Below, in pieces: positions 27,115 to 35,343 of a DNA stretch of 64,000 nucleotides. Made by a program: the position numbers and the translations under genes. This stretch comes from Nodosilinea nodulosa PCC 7104 (GTDB taxonomy: Bacteria; Cyanobacteriota; Cyanobacteriia; Phormidesmidales; Phormidesmidaceae). Under the pieces are notes generated by a model, which did no database searches, was not told the DNA's origin, and saw only the letters and a list, made by a program, of their open reading frames with translations. The first letter of the stretch is position 1; each line of letters opens with the position of its first letter. Location of the stretch: assembly GCF_000309385.1 (NCBI RefSeq), contig NZ_JH976537.1:4327984-4391983 (forward strand), given 5' to 3'.

Positions 27115-27200
27115 TCGGATGGTTTCTTCATTAAAATGACTCAGGTGCGGCGCGGAGTTTCTTCGCGCCGCTGACGTTTGGGGTTCGGCGGGGTCACCTT

Positions 27201-27304
27201 TATAGCTGTGGCCAGTCTGGTTAAGACAGGTCTCCTATGAACGTTCAAACGTTTGAGCGTTTATAGGGTTTCTGGATGTCCTAACCGACGTGACTATGGC
27301 TATA
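27201..27304. mobile_element. MITE family 2, copy a (TATAGC ends)
   Basis: 104 bp. The left end TATAGCTGTGGCCAGTCTGG pairs imperfectly with the right end (reverse complement TATAGCCATAGTCACGTCGG), each continuing into TTA(A/G)GACA. A central palindrome, CTATGAACGTTC...GAGCGTTTATAG, is present. Related copies: 36619-36722, the copy split by IS630 (53173-53198 with 54356-54440), and 54495-54591. Confidence 0.82.
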
Positions 27305-27362
27305 CAACTTCGCAGGGCAGTGAATCAGGCTAATCTGGGTGTAGAACATCTGTTCCGCTTGT

Positions 27363-28667
27363 ATGGCTCCACCTCGGCCCAAATCTATCGACTCTGGTCT
27401 GGCCCTCACGACAGAACAGCAGGAGGCCCTGGAGGCGCTCGATGCCTTTGTGCAGGGCGACGAAAAGCTGTATCTGTTGACCGGCTACGCGGGCACGGGC
27501 AAAACGACGCTGCTGCAAGTGTTTATCAGCAAGCTGCGCGATCGCGGCGACGATCGCCCGATTGTGCTCAGCGCCTTTAGCAATAAGGCCACCAAGGTGC
27601 TGGCGGCGATGGCAGGCCATTGGCGGCTCGACATTGACGCCATGACCTGCTGCAAGCTGCTGGGCCTGCGCCCCGTCATCGATGAAGAGAACGGCAAGCA
27701 GGTATTTGCCATCGATCGCCAGCAGGCCAGCCAGATCGATCGCTACAGCCTGGTGATCGTAGACGAATGCTCGATGATCAACCAGGAGCTGTGGGAACTG
27801 CTGGTCAACGCCGTGTCGAACCTGTACCGGGGCACCCAAATTTTGTTTGTGGGCGACCCGGCCCAGCTGCCGCCGGTCAACGAGCCCGAGTCGGCCTGCT
27901 TTCGCCAGATTATTCACCGATCGCAGCTCACCGAGGTGGTGCGCTACGGCGGCGCGATCGCCGTCGTAGCCGAAGACATTCGCCGCAACCTGGAGCGTCC
28001 CTCGCTGCCCCGCTTCACCAGCGACACCAACCCAGGCAAGACCGAAGGCTGCTTTGTGCTGCCCCGCCCCGCCTGGCACGACCTGCTGATCCGCGCCTTC
28101 ACCAGCCCCGCCTACCAGGCCAACCCCGATCAGGTGCGGGCGCTGGCCTACACCAACCGCCGCGTCGCCCAGCTCAACCAGCTGATCCGCACCGCCATCT
28201 ACGGCCCCAATGCCCTGCGGTTTGTGCCCGGCGAGCGGCTAATTGCCATTACCCCCTGCCTGGAAGAAGATACCATTGTGCTGCCCACCTCCGCCGAGTG
28301 CGAGGTGCTGCACCTGGCGCGGGGGCGCGAGGGCGAATGGCCCCTGTGGCTGCTGGAAGTGGAAACCGAAGCCGGCGACTACAAGACCCTGCGGGTGCTG
28401 CACGAGTCGGGGCAGGGGGAGTTTAAGGCCAGGCTCGATTTTCTGGCCAAAGACAAGCGCTGGATGGAGTTTTGGGACTTGCAGCAGCGCTTCCACGCGG
28501 TGGACTACGCCTACAGCCTCACCATCCACAAAAGCCAGGGCTCGACGTTTCAGGATGTGTTTGTGGACGTGCCCTCGATGGCCGCCAACCGCAACGTAAT
28601 CGAGCGCAACCAGCTCTGCTACGTGGCCTTTACCCGCGCCGCCAGGCGACTGTTTTTGTACCAGTGA
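27363..28667 (+). CDS. RecD/Dda-like superfamily 1 DNA helicase
   Basis: 434 residues. Walker A is 'LTGYAGTGKTTLLQVF', and Walker B 'LVIVDECSMINQELWELL' is the DEXX form of SF1B. Motif III is 'LFVGDPAQLPPVNE', and the C-terminal UvrD_C_2-type box is 'AYSLTIHKSQGSTFQDVFVD...NQLCYVAFTRAARRL'. It resembles ATP-dependent RecD-like or phage Dda helicases, 5'-3' motors for repair or recombination. It is short and lacks the N-terminal RecD2 extension. Its promoter region is overlapped by a MITE. Confidence 0.87.
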   Translation: MAPPRPKSIDSGLALTTEQQEALEALDAFVQGDEKLYLLTGYAGTGKTTLLQVFISKLRDRGDDRPIVLSAFSNKATKVLAAMAGHWRLDIDAMTCCKLLGLRPVIDEENGKQVFAIDRQQASQIDRYSLVIVDECSMINQELWELLVNAVSNLYRGTQILFVGDPAQLPPVNEPESACFRQIIHRSQLTEVVRYGGAIAVVAEDIRRNLERPSLPRFTSDTNPGKTEGCFVLPRPAWHDLLIRAFTSPAYQANPDQVRALAYTNRRVAQLNQLIRTAIYGPNALRFVPGERLIAITPCLEEDTIVLPTSAECEVLHLARGREGEWPLWLLEVETEAGDYKTLRVLHESGQGEFKARLDFLAKDKRWMEFWDLQQRFHAVDYAYSLTIHKSQGSTFQDVFVDVPSMAANRNVIERNQLCYVAFTRAARRLFLYQ

Positions 28668-28684
28668 CTGCCTAAAAATCACCC

Positions 28685-28722
28685 TGTAGACGGTGCATCG
28701 CTGCGCGGATGCACCCTACAGC
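28685..28722. repeat. GGTGCATC hairpin followed by CCAC-type repeat
   Basis: TGTAGACGGTGCATC and GATGCACCCTACA arms. Immediately after it (28723-28765) is a C-rich ACCCATCCACCCACTCACC stretch of the low-complexity family. It lies between two convergent genes. Confidence 0.7.
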
Positions 28723-28758
28723 TACCCATCCACCCACTCACCTGTCCACTCAACTACC

Positions 28759-29364
28759 CTACTGACCCAGATCTCGGATCACCACCTCATCCCCCGGTGC
28801 CAGACCCAGCTCGGCGGCGCGCCCGGCCCGCAGCTCAATCACCTGGTCGACCAGCTGACCGCCAGGGCCGTAGGTGGGGCAGGGTTCGGCGGCGCAGGGG
28901 GGCACATTGGCCGCGATCGCCTGAATTTTGCCCTGGTAGATAAACACCATATCCAGCGCCACCGGCACGTTTTTCATCCAGAAGCTGACCGGGCGAGGCC
29001 GACCCATTGGAAACAGCATGCCGCGATCGTTGGGCAGGGCATTGCGGTACATCAGCCCCAGGGCCTGCTGCTGGGGAGTAACCGCTACCTCAAGAAAGAT
29101 CTCCTCGCCCCCCAGGGTAGTGATGGCAGTGGCGAGGAGCTGTTGGCCCCGGGGATCAGCCATGGGAGTCTCGGTGGCGGTTGGCGTTGACTCAGCATTC
29201 TGGGTCGCGGAGGTCTCGGTCGCGGGCAACGGCGTAGCCGTAGGCTGCGTTGGCGCACACCCAACCCCCAAGACCAGAGCGCTGAACACCAGGCTCCAGG
29301 CCAGGCTCCGCCTGAACCAGGGATACAGCGGCGATCGCGCCAAGCCAGTCAAATAATAGGACAT
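28759..29364 (-). CDS. DUF192 lipoprotein
   Basis: 201 residues from the ATG at 29364; an in-frame upstream extension is possible. A hydrophobic segment ends in the lipobox 'VLGVGCA', followed by a Thr/Pro/Ala-rich linker to about residue 80. The DUF192 domain is shown by 'FLEVAVTPQQQALGLMYRNAL', 'GMLFPMGRPRPVSFWMKNVPVALDMVFI' and 'VIELRAGRAAELGLAPGDEV'. Two Cys (PPCAAEPC) occur within it. The family's role is unknown; it is exported and membrane-anchored. Confidence 0.87.
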   Translation of the reverse strand: MSYYLTGLARSPLYPWFRRSLAWSLVFSALVLGVGCAPTQPTATPLPATETSATQNAESTPTATETPMADPRGQQLLATAITTLGGEEIFLEVAVTPQQQALGLMYRNALPNDRGMLFPMGRPRPVSFWMKNVPVALDMVFIYQGKIQAIAANVPPCAAEPCPTYGPGGQLVDQVIELRAGRAAELGLAPGDEVVIRDLGQ

Positions 29365-29503
29365 ACAAAACCGGAGAAATGACCTGTGGATGCCCATCCT
29401 GGGCGATTATATTCTAGTGGCTCACGCTCCCACTCCGCCGCTATCTCGCTTCCCGCTGCCAATCACGCTTCAAACCCCCATCTCCCCCACTCCCCATCTC
29501 CCC

Positions 29504-30199
29504 CTAACTCTCCCGCAGCACATACCCCACCCCCCGCACCGTCTGAATCAGCCGCTTGTCGTCTTCGCCATCGATCTTGAGGCGCAGGTAGCGCACGTAC
29601 ACCTCAATCACGTTGGACTCGCCAACGAAATCGTAGCCCCATACATTTTCGAGAATTTGCTCGCGGGGCAGCACCTCGCGGGGGTGCTCCATTAAATACT
29701 TGAGCAGCTCAAACTCCTTCATGGTCAACTCAATCAGGCGATCGCCCCGCAGCGCGTGGCGATTCTCCAAATCGAGCGTCAGGTCGCCAAAGCGCAGATT
29801 CTCGGTTTCCCCCGGCGTGGTTTGCAGGTAAAGCTGCACCACCTTTAAAAAGGCATCGGCCCGGTAGGGCTTGAGAAAATAATCGTCGGCCCCGCACTCC
29901 AGGCAGGCAATTCGGTCCTCTAAACTGTCCTTGGCCATCAGCAGTATGATGGGCACTTTAATGCCCTCGCTGCGCAGGGTTTGGCACAGCGCCAGCCCCG
30001 ACTCACCCCCCAGCAGGCGATCGACAACCACTAGGGCCGGGGTGCTCTCGGTGGCCAGGGCCAGACCCGCCTTGGCCCCGCTGGCCACGATCGCATGGTA
30101 GCCAGACTCGTGCAGGTCAAACTCCATCTGGCGAATCTGGCCCTCATTGGTACCAATCAGTAGAACGTAGGTTCCTTTGTCGGCAGTGCTTGTGCCCAT
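29504..30199 (-). CDS. nblR: OmpR-family response regulator, NblR-like
   Basis: 231 residues. An N-terminal receiver has Asp in 'LVVVDRLLGGESG' and Lys in 'YFLKPYR', but the usual acidic pair after strand 1 is replaced (LLIGTNEG). The C-terminal winged helix has 'ELTMKEFELLKYLMEHP' and 'VWGYDFVGESNVIEVYVRYLRLKI'. The 'LLMAKDSLEDRIACLECGADDYFLKPY' segment recalls NblR, which controls phycobilisome degradation in starvation and is known to be an atypical receiver. The NblR identity is from memory, and the protein could instead be another OmpR paralogue. Confidence 0.82.
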   Translation of the reverse strand: MGTSTADKGTYVLLIGTNEGQIRQMEFDLHESGYHAIVASGAKAGLALATESTPALVVVDRLLGGESGLALCQTLRSEGIKVPIILLMAKDSLEDRIACLECGADDYFLKPYRADAFLKVVQLYLQTTPGETENLRFGDLTLDLENRHALRGDRLIELTMKEFELLKYLMEHPREVLPREQILENVWGYDFVGESNVIEVYVRYLRLKIDGEDDKRLIQTVRGVGYVLRES

Positions 30200-30501
30200 G
30201 GAGTTAGCTCAGCGTCCTAGCGCAGTTGGTGCAACGGTTCGCAGAGGTTTAGACTTGCCGAGCAGGTCGACAAAGTAAAGCGATTATAGCGCGGCATCTG
30301 ACCCGGCACGATGCCTGGCCTGGGCCGGATATGGAAAGGCTGAGGGGAAGGCCTCAAAGGCTCGTTTTTCCCTAGCTTAAAGGCCCTGGGTGTCGATTGT
30401 TACCTTTAGTGACAGCGGCAAAATCCCTCACGAAATCTTCCCTTTGCTTCTCAATTTCCTGTGTTAGATTGGGCGTAATTTGCTGCTAGAACCTACATCA
30501 C
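30200..30501. other. Divergent promoter region, regulator and protease
   Basis: About 300 bp between the NblR-like gene (minus) and the Ctp protease (plus). TTGCTTCTCAATTTCCTGTGTTAGAT near 30452-30470 could contain a -10 element, but I cannot assign it firmly. No other gene. Confidence 0.35.
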
Positions 30502-31800
30502 ATGACACTTGCAAAGCGCGGACTGATCCTGGGTGCAACCGCCGTCGCTGTGGCTGCGGTAACCGTAACCGGTGCCGGGATTCACCTGTCCCAAAGCAAG
30601 GCTTTCTTTGAAGAAAGCCCCAAAGAACTAATTGATCAAGTTTGGCAGCTCATTGACCGCAACTTTGTCGATGCCACCTTCAATCAGGTCGATTGGGATG
30701 CGGTGCGGACGGAGTATCTGGGGCGCAACTACGCCAATCAGGAAGAGGCCTACGGGGCCGTCCGCGAAATGCTCGGGAAGCTGGATGATCCCTATACTCG
30801 CTTCATGGATCCAGACGAGTTCCGCAGCATGCAAATTGATACCTCCGGGGAGCTGACCGGGGTAGGTATTCAAATTTCCCAGGATGAAGAGACCAAGGAC
30901 ATTGTGGTGGTGTCGCCCATCGAAGATACCCCCGCCTTTGATGCCGGCATTCGCTCCCAGGACATCATTTTGGCTATTGACGGCACCTCCACCGAAGGCA
31001 TGGAGCTAAACGACGCCGTCAGCCTGATTCGGGGGCCGGTGGGGTCGTCGGTGACGCTTACCATTCGTCGCGGTGAGCAGCAGCTAGAGGTGCCGATTAC
31101 CCGCGCCCGCATTGAAATTCACCCCGTGCGCTACAACGTTCAGACTGGGCCAGAGGGGCCGGTGGGCTACATCCGCCTCACCCAGTTCAGCGCCAACGCG
31201 GCCGCTGAGATGGGCGACGCCATCAAGGATCTCGAAACGAAGGGGGTGACGGGCTACATCCTCGACCTGCGCTCTAACCCCGGCGGGCTGCTGTACTCGA
31301 GTATTGACATCGCCCGCATGTGGATTAACAACGGCATTATTGTCTCTACGGTGAACCGCGAGGGCGTGGTCGACGAAGAGTCGGCCAACAGTCACGCCCT
31401 GACCGATAAGCCTCTGGTGGTGCTGGTTGACGGCGGTTCTGCCAGCGCCAGCGAAATTTTGTCGGGCGCCCTAAAGGATAACGAGCGGGCGCTGCTGGTG
31501 GGGACCCGCACCTTTGGCAAGGGGCTGGTGCAGTCGGTGCGCAGCCTGGGCGACGGCTCTGGGGTGGCGATTACGGTGGCCAAATACCTCACCCCCAGCG
31601 GTACCGACATCAATAAGCACGGCATCGATCCCGACGTTAAGGTGGAGCTAACCGAGGCGCAGCAGGAGCAGCTCGCGGCCAACCGCGAGGCCATTGGCAC
31701 CGAGGCCGATCCTCAGTTTGCGGCGGCGTTGCAGGCGCTGAGCACCGAAATTCAGGAAGCCCGCGCCGGGGGAAACGTCACGGCAGCGCCGGGAAATTAG
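30502..31800 (+). CDS. ctpB: Carboxyl-terminal processing protease (S41, CtpA/B type)
   Basis: 432 residues. A signal or anchor helix covers residues 1-30. A PDZ domain lies at about 105-190 ('GELTGVGIQISQDEE', 'GIRSQDIILAIDGTSTEGM'). The S41 protease domain has the catalytic Ser in 'VDGGSASASEILSGALKDN' and Lys in 'TRTFGKGLVQSV'. Cyanobacteria have several Ctp paralogues; CtpA matures the D1 protein of photosystem II. Assignment to the B paralogue is a guess. It acts in the lumen or periplasm. Confidence 0.9.
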   Translation: MTLAKRGLILGATAVAVAAVTVTGAGIHLSQSKAFFEESPKELIDQVWQLIDRNFVDATFNQVDWDAVRTEYLGRNYANQEEAYGAVREMLGKLDDPYTRFMDPDEFRSMQIDTSGELTGVGIQISQDEETKDIVVVSPIEDTPAFDAGIRSQDIILAIDGTSTEGMELNDAVSLIRGPVGSSVTLTIRRGEQQLEVPITRARIEIHPVRYNVQTGPEGPVGYIRLTQFSANAAAEMGDAIKDLETKGVTGYILDLRSNPGGLLYSSIDIARMWINNGIIVSTVNREGVVDEESANSHALTDKPLVVLVDGGSASASEILSGALKDNERALLVGTRTFGKGLVQSVRSLGDGSGVAITVAKYLTPSGTDINKHGIDPDVKVELTEAQQEQLAANREAIGTEADPQFAAALQALSTEIQEARAGGNVTAAPGN

Positions 31801-31879
31801 TCTGGTCCCTGGTCGGCTGGCATGGCCAGCCGATAGTAGCCGGTAGTCGTTGAGTCAACCATTGATAGAGCGGTCTGGG

Positions 31880-32125
31880 CTACGGCTCAGACCGCTGCTT
31901 TTGGCGGCGGCTGGGCCGCAGTGGGTTGCCTCCCAGCACCAGCAGAACCAGGGCCGCTGCCAGCATACCGGCCGCAGCGCAGAAGGCCAGCAGCACCCCA
32001 AAGGGAATCTCAATCGATTGCAGGGTGAGCAGGCGAAAGGAGACGGGGGTGGCGTTTTGCACGGCAATGATGGCGATCGCAACGACCCAGAGCGCGGGCA
32101 CCAGGGCAAAGACAAGTCTAATCAT
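31880..32125 (-). CDS. LapA-like (DUF1049) small membrane protein
   Basis: 81 residues from the ATG at 32125. Two membrane helices (about residues 1-22 and 37-62) flank 'VQNATPVSFRLLTLQSIEIPFGVLLAF', a good match to the LapA/DUF1049 pattern, and a basic C-terminal tail follows. In E. coli LapA helps lipopolysaccharide assembly; in cyanobacteria the role is not known. It diverges from the L9 gene. Confidence 0.82.
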   Translation of the reverse strand: MIRLVFALVPALWVVAIAIIAVQNATPVSFRLLTLQSIEIPFGVLLAFCAAAGMLAAALVLLVLGGNPLRPSRRQKQRSEP

Positions 32126-32213
32126 GGACCAGATAGCTCGGAGAAAACGGCAAGGGTTGCCAAGACACAACTGCTTTGAGTAGTATAGTCAACTGGGCTA
32201 TACGAGAAAAATC

Positions 32214-32672
32214 ATGGCAAAACGGGTACAGGTAGTTCTCACGGAAGACATTCGCAAGCTGGGCTATAACGGCGACCTGGTCGAGGTGGCCCCTGGCTAT
32301 GCACGTAATTATCTTATCCCCAACGGGAAGGCAGTGCGCACCACCCCCGGTGTGCTGAAGCAGGTGGAGCGTCGGCGCGAGGCGCAAAAGCAGCGGCTGC
32401 TAGAAATCAAGCAGGAGGCCGAGGCCACCAAGACCGCCCTGGACACCATCGGTATGTTCACCATTCAAAAGCCCGTGGGCGAGAACGAGGCTATTTTTGG
32501 TACCGTTACCTCCGCCGATGTGGCTGACGTGATCAAATCGCTGGCCAGCAAAGAGGTAGACCGCCGCGATATCACCGTGCCCGACATCAACAAGCTGGGC
32601 GAGTATCAGGCCGAAGTGAAGCTGCACCCCGAAGTGACGGCCATGGTCAACCTGCGCGTAATCGCTGAGTAA
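32214..32672 (+). CDS. rplI: 50S ribosomal protein L9
   Basis: 152 residues, normal length. The N-terminal domain has the L9 signature '[22 protein letters not shown]', then a long helix ([25 protein letters not shown]) and the C-terminal domain ('[12 protein letters not shown]', '[16 protein letters not shown]'). ATG at 32214. Confidence 0.97.
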   Translation: MAKRVQVVLTEDIRKLGYNGDLVEVAPGYARNYLIPNGKAVRTTPGVLKQVERRREAQKQRLLEIKQEAEATKTALDTIGMFTIQKPVGENEAIFGTVTSADVADVIKSLASKEVDRRDITVPDINKLGEYQAEVKLHPEVTAMVNLRVIAE

Positions 32673-32712
32673 ACGACCCGCCGCCGCTGTCTACTGCCAG
32701 TTATCCCGTTAA

Positions 32713-32761
32713 AATCCTCTGAAGCAGGCTCTAGCCCTAGAGCCCTCCGCCTCAGAGGATT
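32713..32761 (+). terminator. Hairpin after rplI
   Basis: The outer stem AATCCTCTGA/TCAGAGGATT encloses a second stem GGCTCTAG/CTAGAGCC, followed by CTTGCTTT. The T run is interrupted, so its terminator strength is uncertain. It is followed by a C-rich CCCCACC low-complexity stretch at 32775-32825 before dnaG. Confidence 0.7.
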
Positions 32762-32896
32762 CTTGCTTTAAACCACCCCCCCACCTCCCCCCCCACCCCA
32801 TCACTCCCCACCTCCCCCGATCCGCTACAATCAACCCATCCCCAACATCTAGCGCCTCACCTCCGCCCAGGCCTCAGTCCTAGCGCCCCCAGCCCC

Positions 32897-34837
32897 ATGG
32901 ATACCCCCCGCCTCCACCCCGACACCATTGAAGCGGTGCGCGATCGCGCCGACATTGTCGATGTGGTCTCCCAGCACGTGGTGCTGAAAAAACAGGGCAA
33001 AGATTTTGTCGGCCTCTGCCCCTTCCACGAGGACAAATCGCCCAGCTTTAGCGTCAGCCCCAGCAAGCAGTTTTACTACTGCTTTTCCTGCGGGGCGGGG
33101 GGCAACGCCTTTAAGTTTTTGATGGAGCTGAACAAGCGCTCCTTTGCCGATGTGGTGCTGGATTTGGCCCAGCGCTACCAGGTGCCGGTGACAACGCTGG
33201 AGCCCGCCAAGCGCCAGGAACTCCAGCGGCAGCTCACCCTGCGGGAGCAGCTCTACGAAATTTTGGCGGTGACGGCGCGGTTCTACGAGCACGCCCTCCA
33301 GCAGATCGACGGAGCCGCCGCTTTAGCCTATCTATACCAGCGGGGCCTGGACGACGCCACGATCCAGCAGTTTCAGCTGGGGTTTGCGCCGGGGGGCTGG
33401 CAGACCCTCTACGGCTATCTGGTCGAGCAGAAGCACTACCCGGTCGATCTGGTCGAGCAGGCGGGGCTGATTGTGCCCCGGCAAAAGGGCGACGGCTACT
33501 ACGATCGATTTCGCGATCGCCTGATGATTCCCATTCGCGACGGCCAGAGTCGGGTGATTGGCTTTGGCGGCCGCGCCCTGGGGGACGAAAAGCCCAAGTA
33601 CCTCAATTCCCCCGACACCGAGCTGTTCGACAAGGGCAAGACCCTCTACGGGCTGGATTTGGCTCGGGCAGCGATCGCCAAAGACGACCGCGCCATCGTG
33701 GTCGAAGGCTACTTCGACGTGATCGCCCTCCATGCCGCCGGGCTGGAGAATGCCGTCGCCGCCCTGGGTACGGCCCTGAATGCGGCCCAGGTGCGCCAGC
33801 TGCTGCGCTACACCGAATCGAAGCAGATTTTGCTCAACTTTGACGCCGATGCCGCCGGGGTAAAGGCCGCCCAGCGGGCGATCGGCGAAGTGGAAGAAAT
33901 GGCCTACCGGGGCGACGTGCAGCTGCGGGTACTGAACATTCCCGACGGCAAAGACCCCGACGAGTTTTTGCAGCACCACAGCGCCGCCGACTACCGCGCC
34001 CTGATCGAGGCCGCCCCCCTCTGGATCGACTGGCAGATTCACAACCTGATCAGCGGCAAAGACCTGCGCCAGGCCGACCAGTTTCAGCAGACCAGCCAGG
34101 CGGTAGTCAAGCTGCTGAGCGAGATTGCCAACGCCGACACCCGCACCCACTACGTGCGCTACTGCGCCGAAATCTTTAGCAACGGCGACAGCCGCCTGGT
34201 GCCGCTGCTAGCCGAAAACCTGGTTACCCAGGTGCGCCGCCAGCGCCGTACCACCTCCTCTGACGCTCCCCAGCGATTGGCCCCCGCCGCCACCCCCAGC
34301 GCCAGCTCCCTGGAGCAGGCCGAAGCGGCCCTGCTGCGGATCTTTCTCCACGCCGCTGGCCACCGCGACGAAATTCGCCAGATACTCGAAGACCGCGACT
34401 TGCAGTTTAGCTACTCCCACCATCGCGCCCTGTGGCGGCAGATGCAGCGGCTGCTAGGGCAGGAGTCCGGGCCAGCGGATTTAGTCAGCCTGCTGCGCAA
34501 CCACCTGGCCGACACCGGCTTGGCCACCACGCCACTGCAAGCCCTGCTGCACCTGGGCGAAAAGACCAAGCGCGACATTCTCCGCGCCCCCCTGGTGATT
34601 CGCGCCGCCGCCGCCTGCATGGAAAAAAACCTCTGCGAAAAGCGCTACCGCCATTTTCTCGCCCTGTGGGAGAAGACCGACTGCACCAGCGCCCCCGACC
34701 AGTTTGCCGAGTACCAGCGCCAGATCTACGCCGAAAAGCGCCGCATTGAAGCGCTAGAGAAAGACCGCCAGGTCAGCTTTGAAGACCTGGCGACGATGCC
34801 CTGGGTCGGTGAACAGTACGATTCGCTCGATCGCTAG
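32897..34837 (+). CDS. dnaG: DNA primase
   Basis: 646 residues. The N-terminal zinc-binding domain has 'LCPFHEDKSPSFSVSP' and 'FYYCFSCGAGG' (CHC2 ligands near residues 40-64). The catalytic core includes 'PKYLNSPDTELFDKGKTLYGL' and the TOPRIM motifs 'VVEGYFDVIALHAAGL' and 'LLNFDADAAGVKAAQRAI'. A C-terminal DnaB-interaction region follows from about residue 470. It synthesises RNA primers at replication forks. Confidence 0.97.
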   Translation: MDTPRLHPDTIEAVRDRADIVDVVSQHVVLKKQGKDFVGLCPFHEDKSPSFSVSPSKQFYYCFSCGAGGNAFKFLMELNKRSFADVVLDLAQRYQVPVTTLEPAKRQELQRQLTLREQLYEILAVTARFYEHALQQIDGAAALAYLYQRGLDDATIQQFQLGFAPGGWQTLYGYLVEQKHYPVDLVEQAGLIVPRQKGDGYYDRFRDRLMIPIRDGQSRVIGFGGRALGDEKPKYLNSPDTELFDKGKTLYGLDLARAAIAKDDRAIVVEGYFDVIALHAAGLENAVAALGTALNAAQVRQLLRYTESKQILLNFDADAAGVKAAQRAIGEVEEMAYRGDVQLRVLNIPDGKDPDEFLQHHSAADYRALIEAAPLWIDWQIHNLISGKDLRQADQFQQTSQAVVKLLSEIANADTRTHYVRYCAEIFSNGDSRLVPLLAENLVTQVRRQRRTTSSDAPQRLAPAATPSASSLEQAEAALLRIFLHAAGHRDEIRQILEDRDLQFSYSHHRALWRQMQRLLGQESGPADLVSLLRNHLADTGLATTPLQALLHLGEKTKRDILRAPLVIRAAAACMEKNLCEKRYRHFLALWEKTDCTSAPDQFAEYQRQIYAEKRRIEALEKDRQVSFEDLATMPWVGEQYDSLDR

Positions 34838-34991
34838 GGTGATTTTGGATTTGCGATTTTGGATTTTGGACGTTGCTGGATTGAGGCGTGAACTTGGTCT
34901 AGGGCAGGCGACTGTTTACACCTATGAAAGGCTCTCAAACAGCCCAGGAATTTGCACAAAGCCATAGAACCCATGACCTTCAACAGCCCAA

Positions 34992-35115
34992 TGTGCAGAA
35001 CAGGAGTTTAAACCGATGATCGATCGCTCCTTTCCGTGAGGTCAAGGACGGCGGAACGTCCTTGTCGATGGGGGTCTGGGGCCAGCGAAATGGCCCCAGC
35101 AGCAGATTTTGGCTT
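34992..35115 (+). repeat. Structured repeat, copy 2 (two-hairpin element)
   Basis: Aligns with the reverse complement of 6455-6578. It contains TTTAAACC, TCCTTTCCGT, a CAAGGACG/CGTCCTTG hairpin and the TGGGGCCA-GCGAAA-TGGCCCCA hairpin, which is identical in both copies. In the first hairpin, A-T pairs here replace C-G and G-C pairs of copy 1, so pairing is kept while bases change. Confidence 0.72.
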
Positions 35116-35227
35116 TACCCCAAGTTGTGCGCCGCGATCGCCTGCGCCAACCATGAAGCTTTTTGGTCTTGGGGTTGGTGCACTACTGCGCGAGTTGGCG
35201 TCAAGCAGGACACTCGATATAGTGAAT

Positions 35228-35296
35228 GGTGCATTGCGGCCCAAAGGCAGAATTTGTGAGGCTTTGCGTGGATTTGGGGGCCGCGAATGCACCCTA
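35228..35296. repeat. GGTGCATTGCGGCC hairpin
   Basis: GGTGCATTGCGGCCC and GGGGGCCGCGAATGCACC arms around a ~35-base loop. The same arms form the core of MITE family 1, so this may be a minimal or decayed derivative. Confidence 0.72.
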
Positions 35297-35343
35297 CAGT
35301 CGAGCGTTATTCTGATCAAAGAACCTATCAAAAGCCCCTCAAC

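Larger units (their letters stand above)
34838..35343. other. Repeat-packed spacer before FAD monooxygenase
   Basis: About 500 bp with no gene. Contents in order are GATTTTGGATTTGCGATTTT simple repeats (34841-34868), structured repeat copy 2 (34992-35115) and a GGTGCATT hairpin (35228-35296). An open frame extends upstream of the next gene through this hairpin but is not expected to be coding. Confidence 0.6.
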
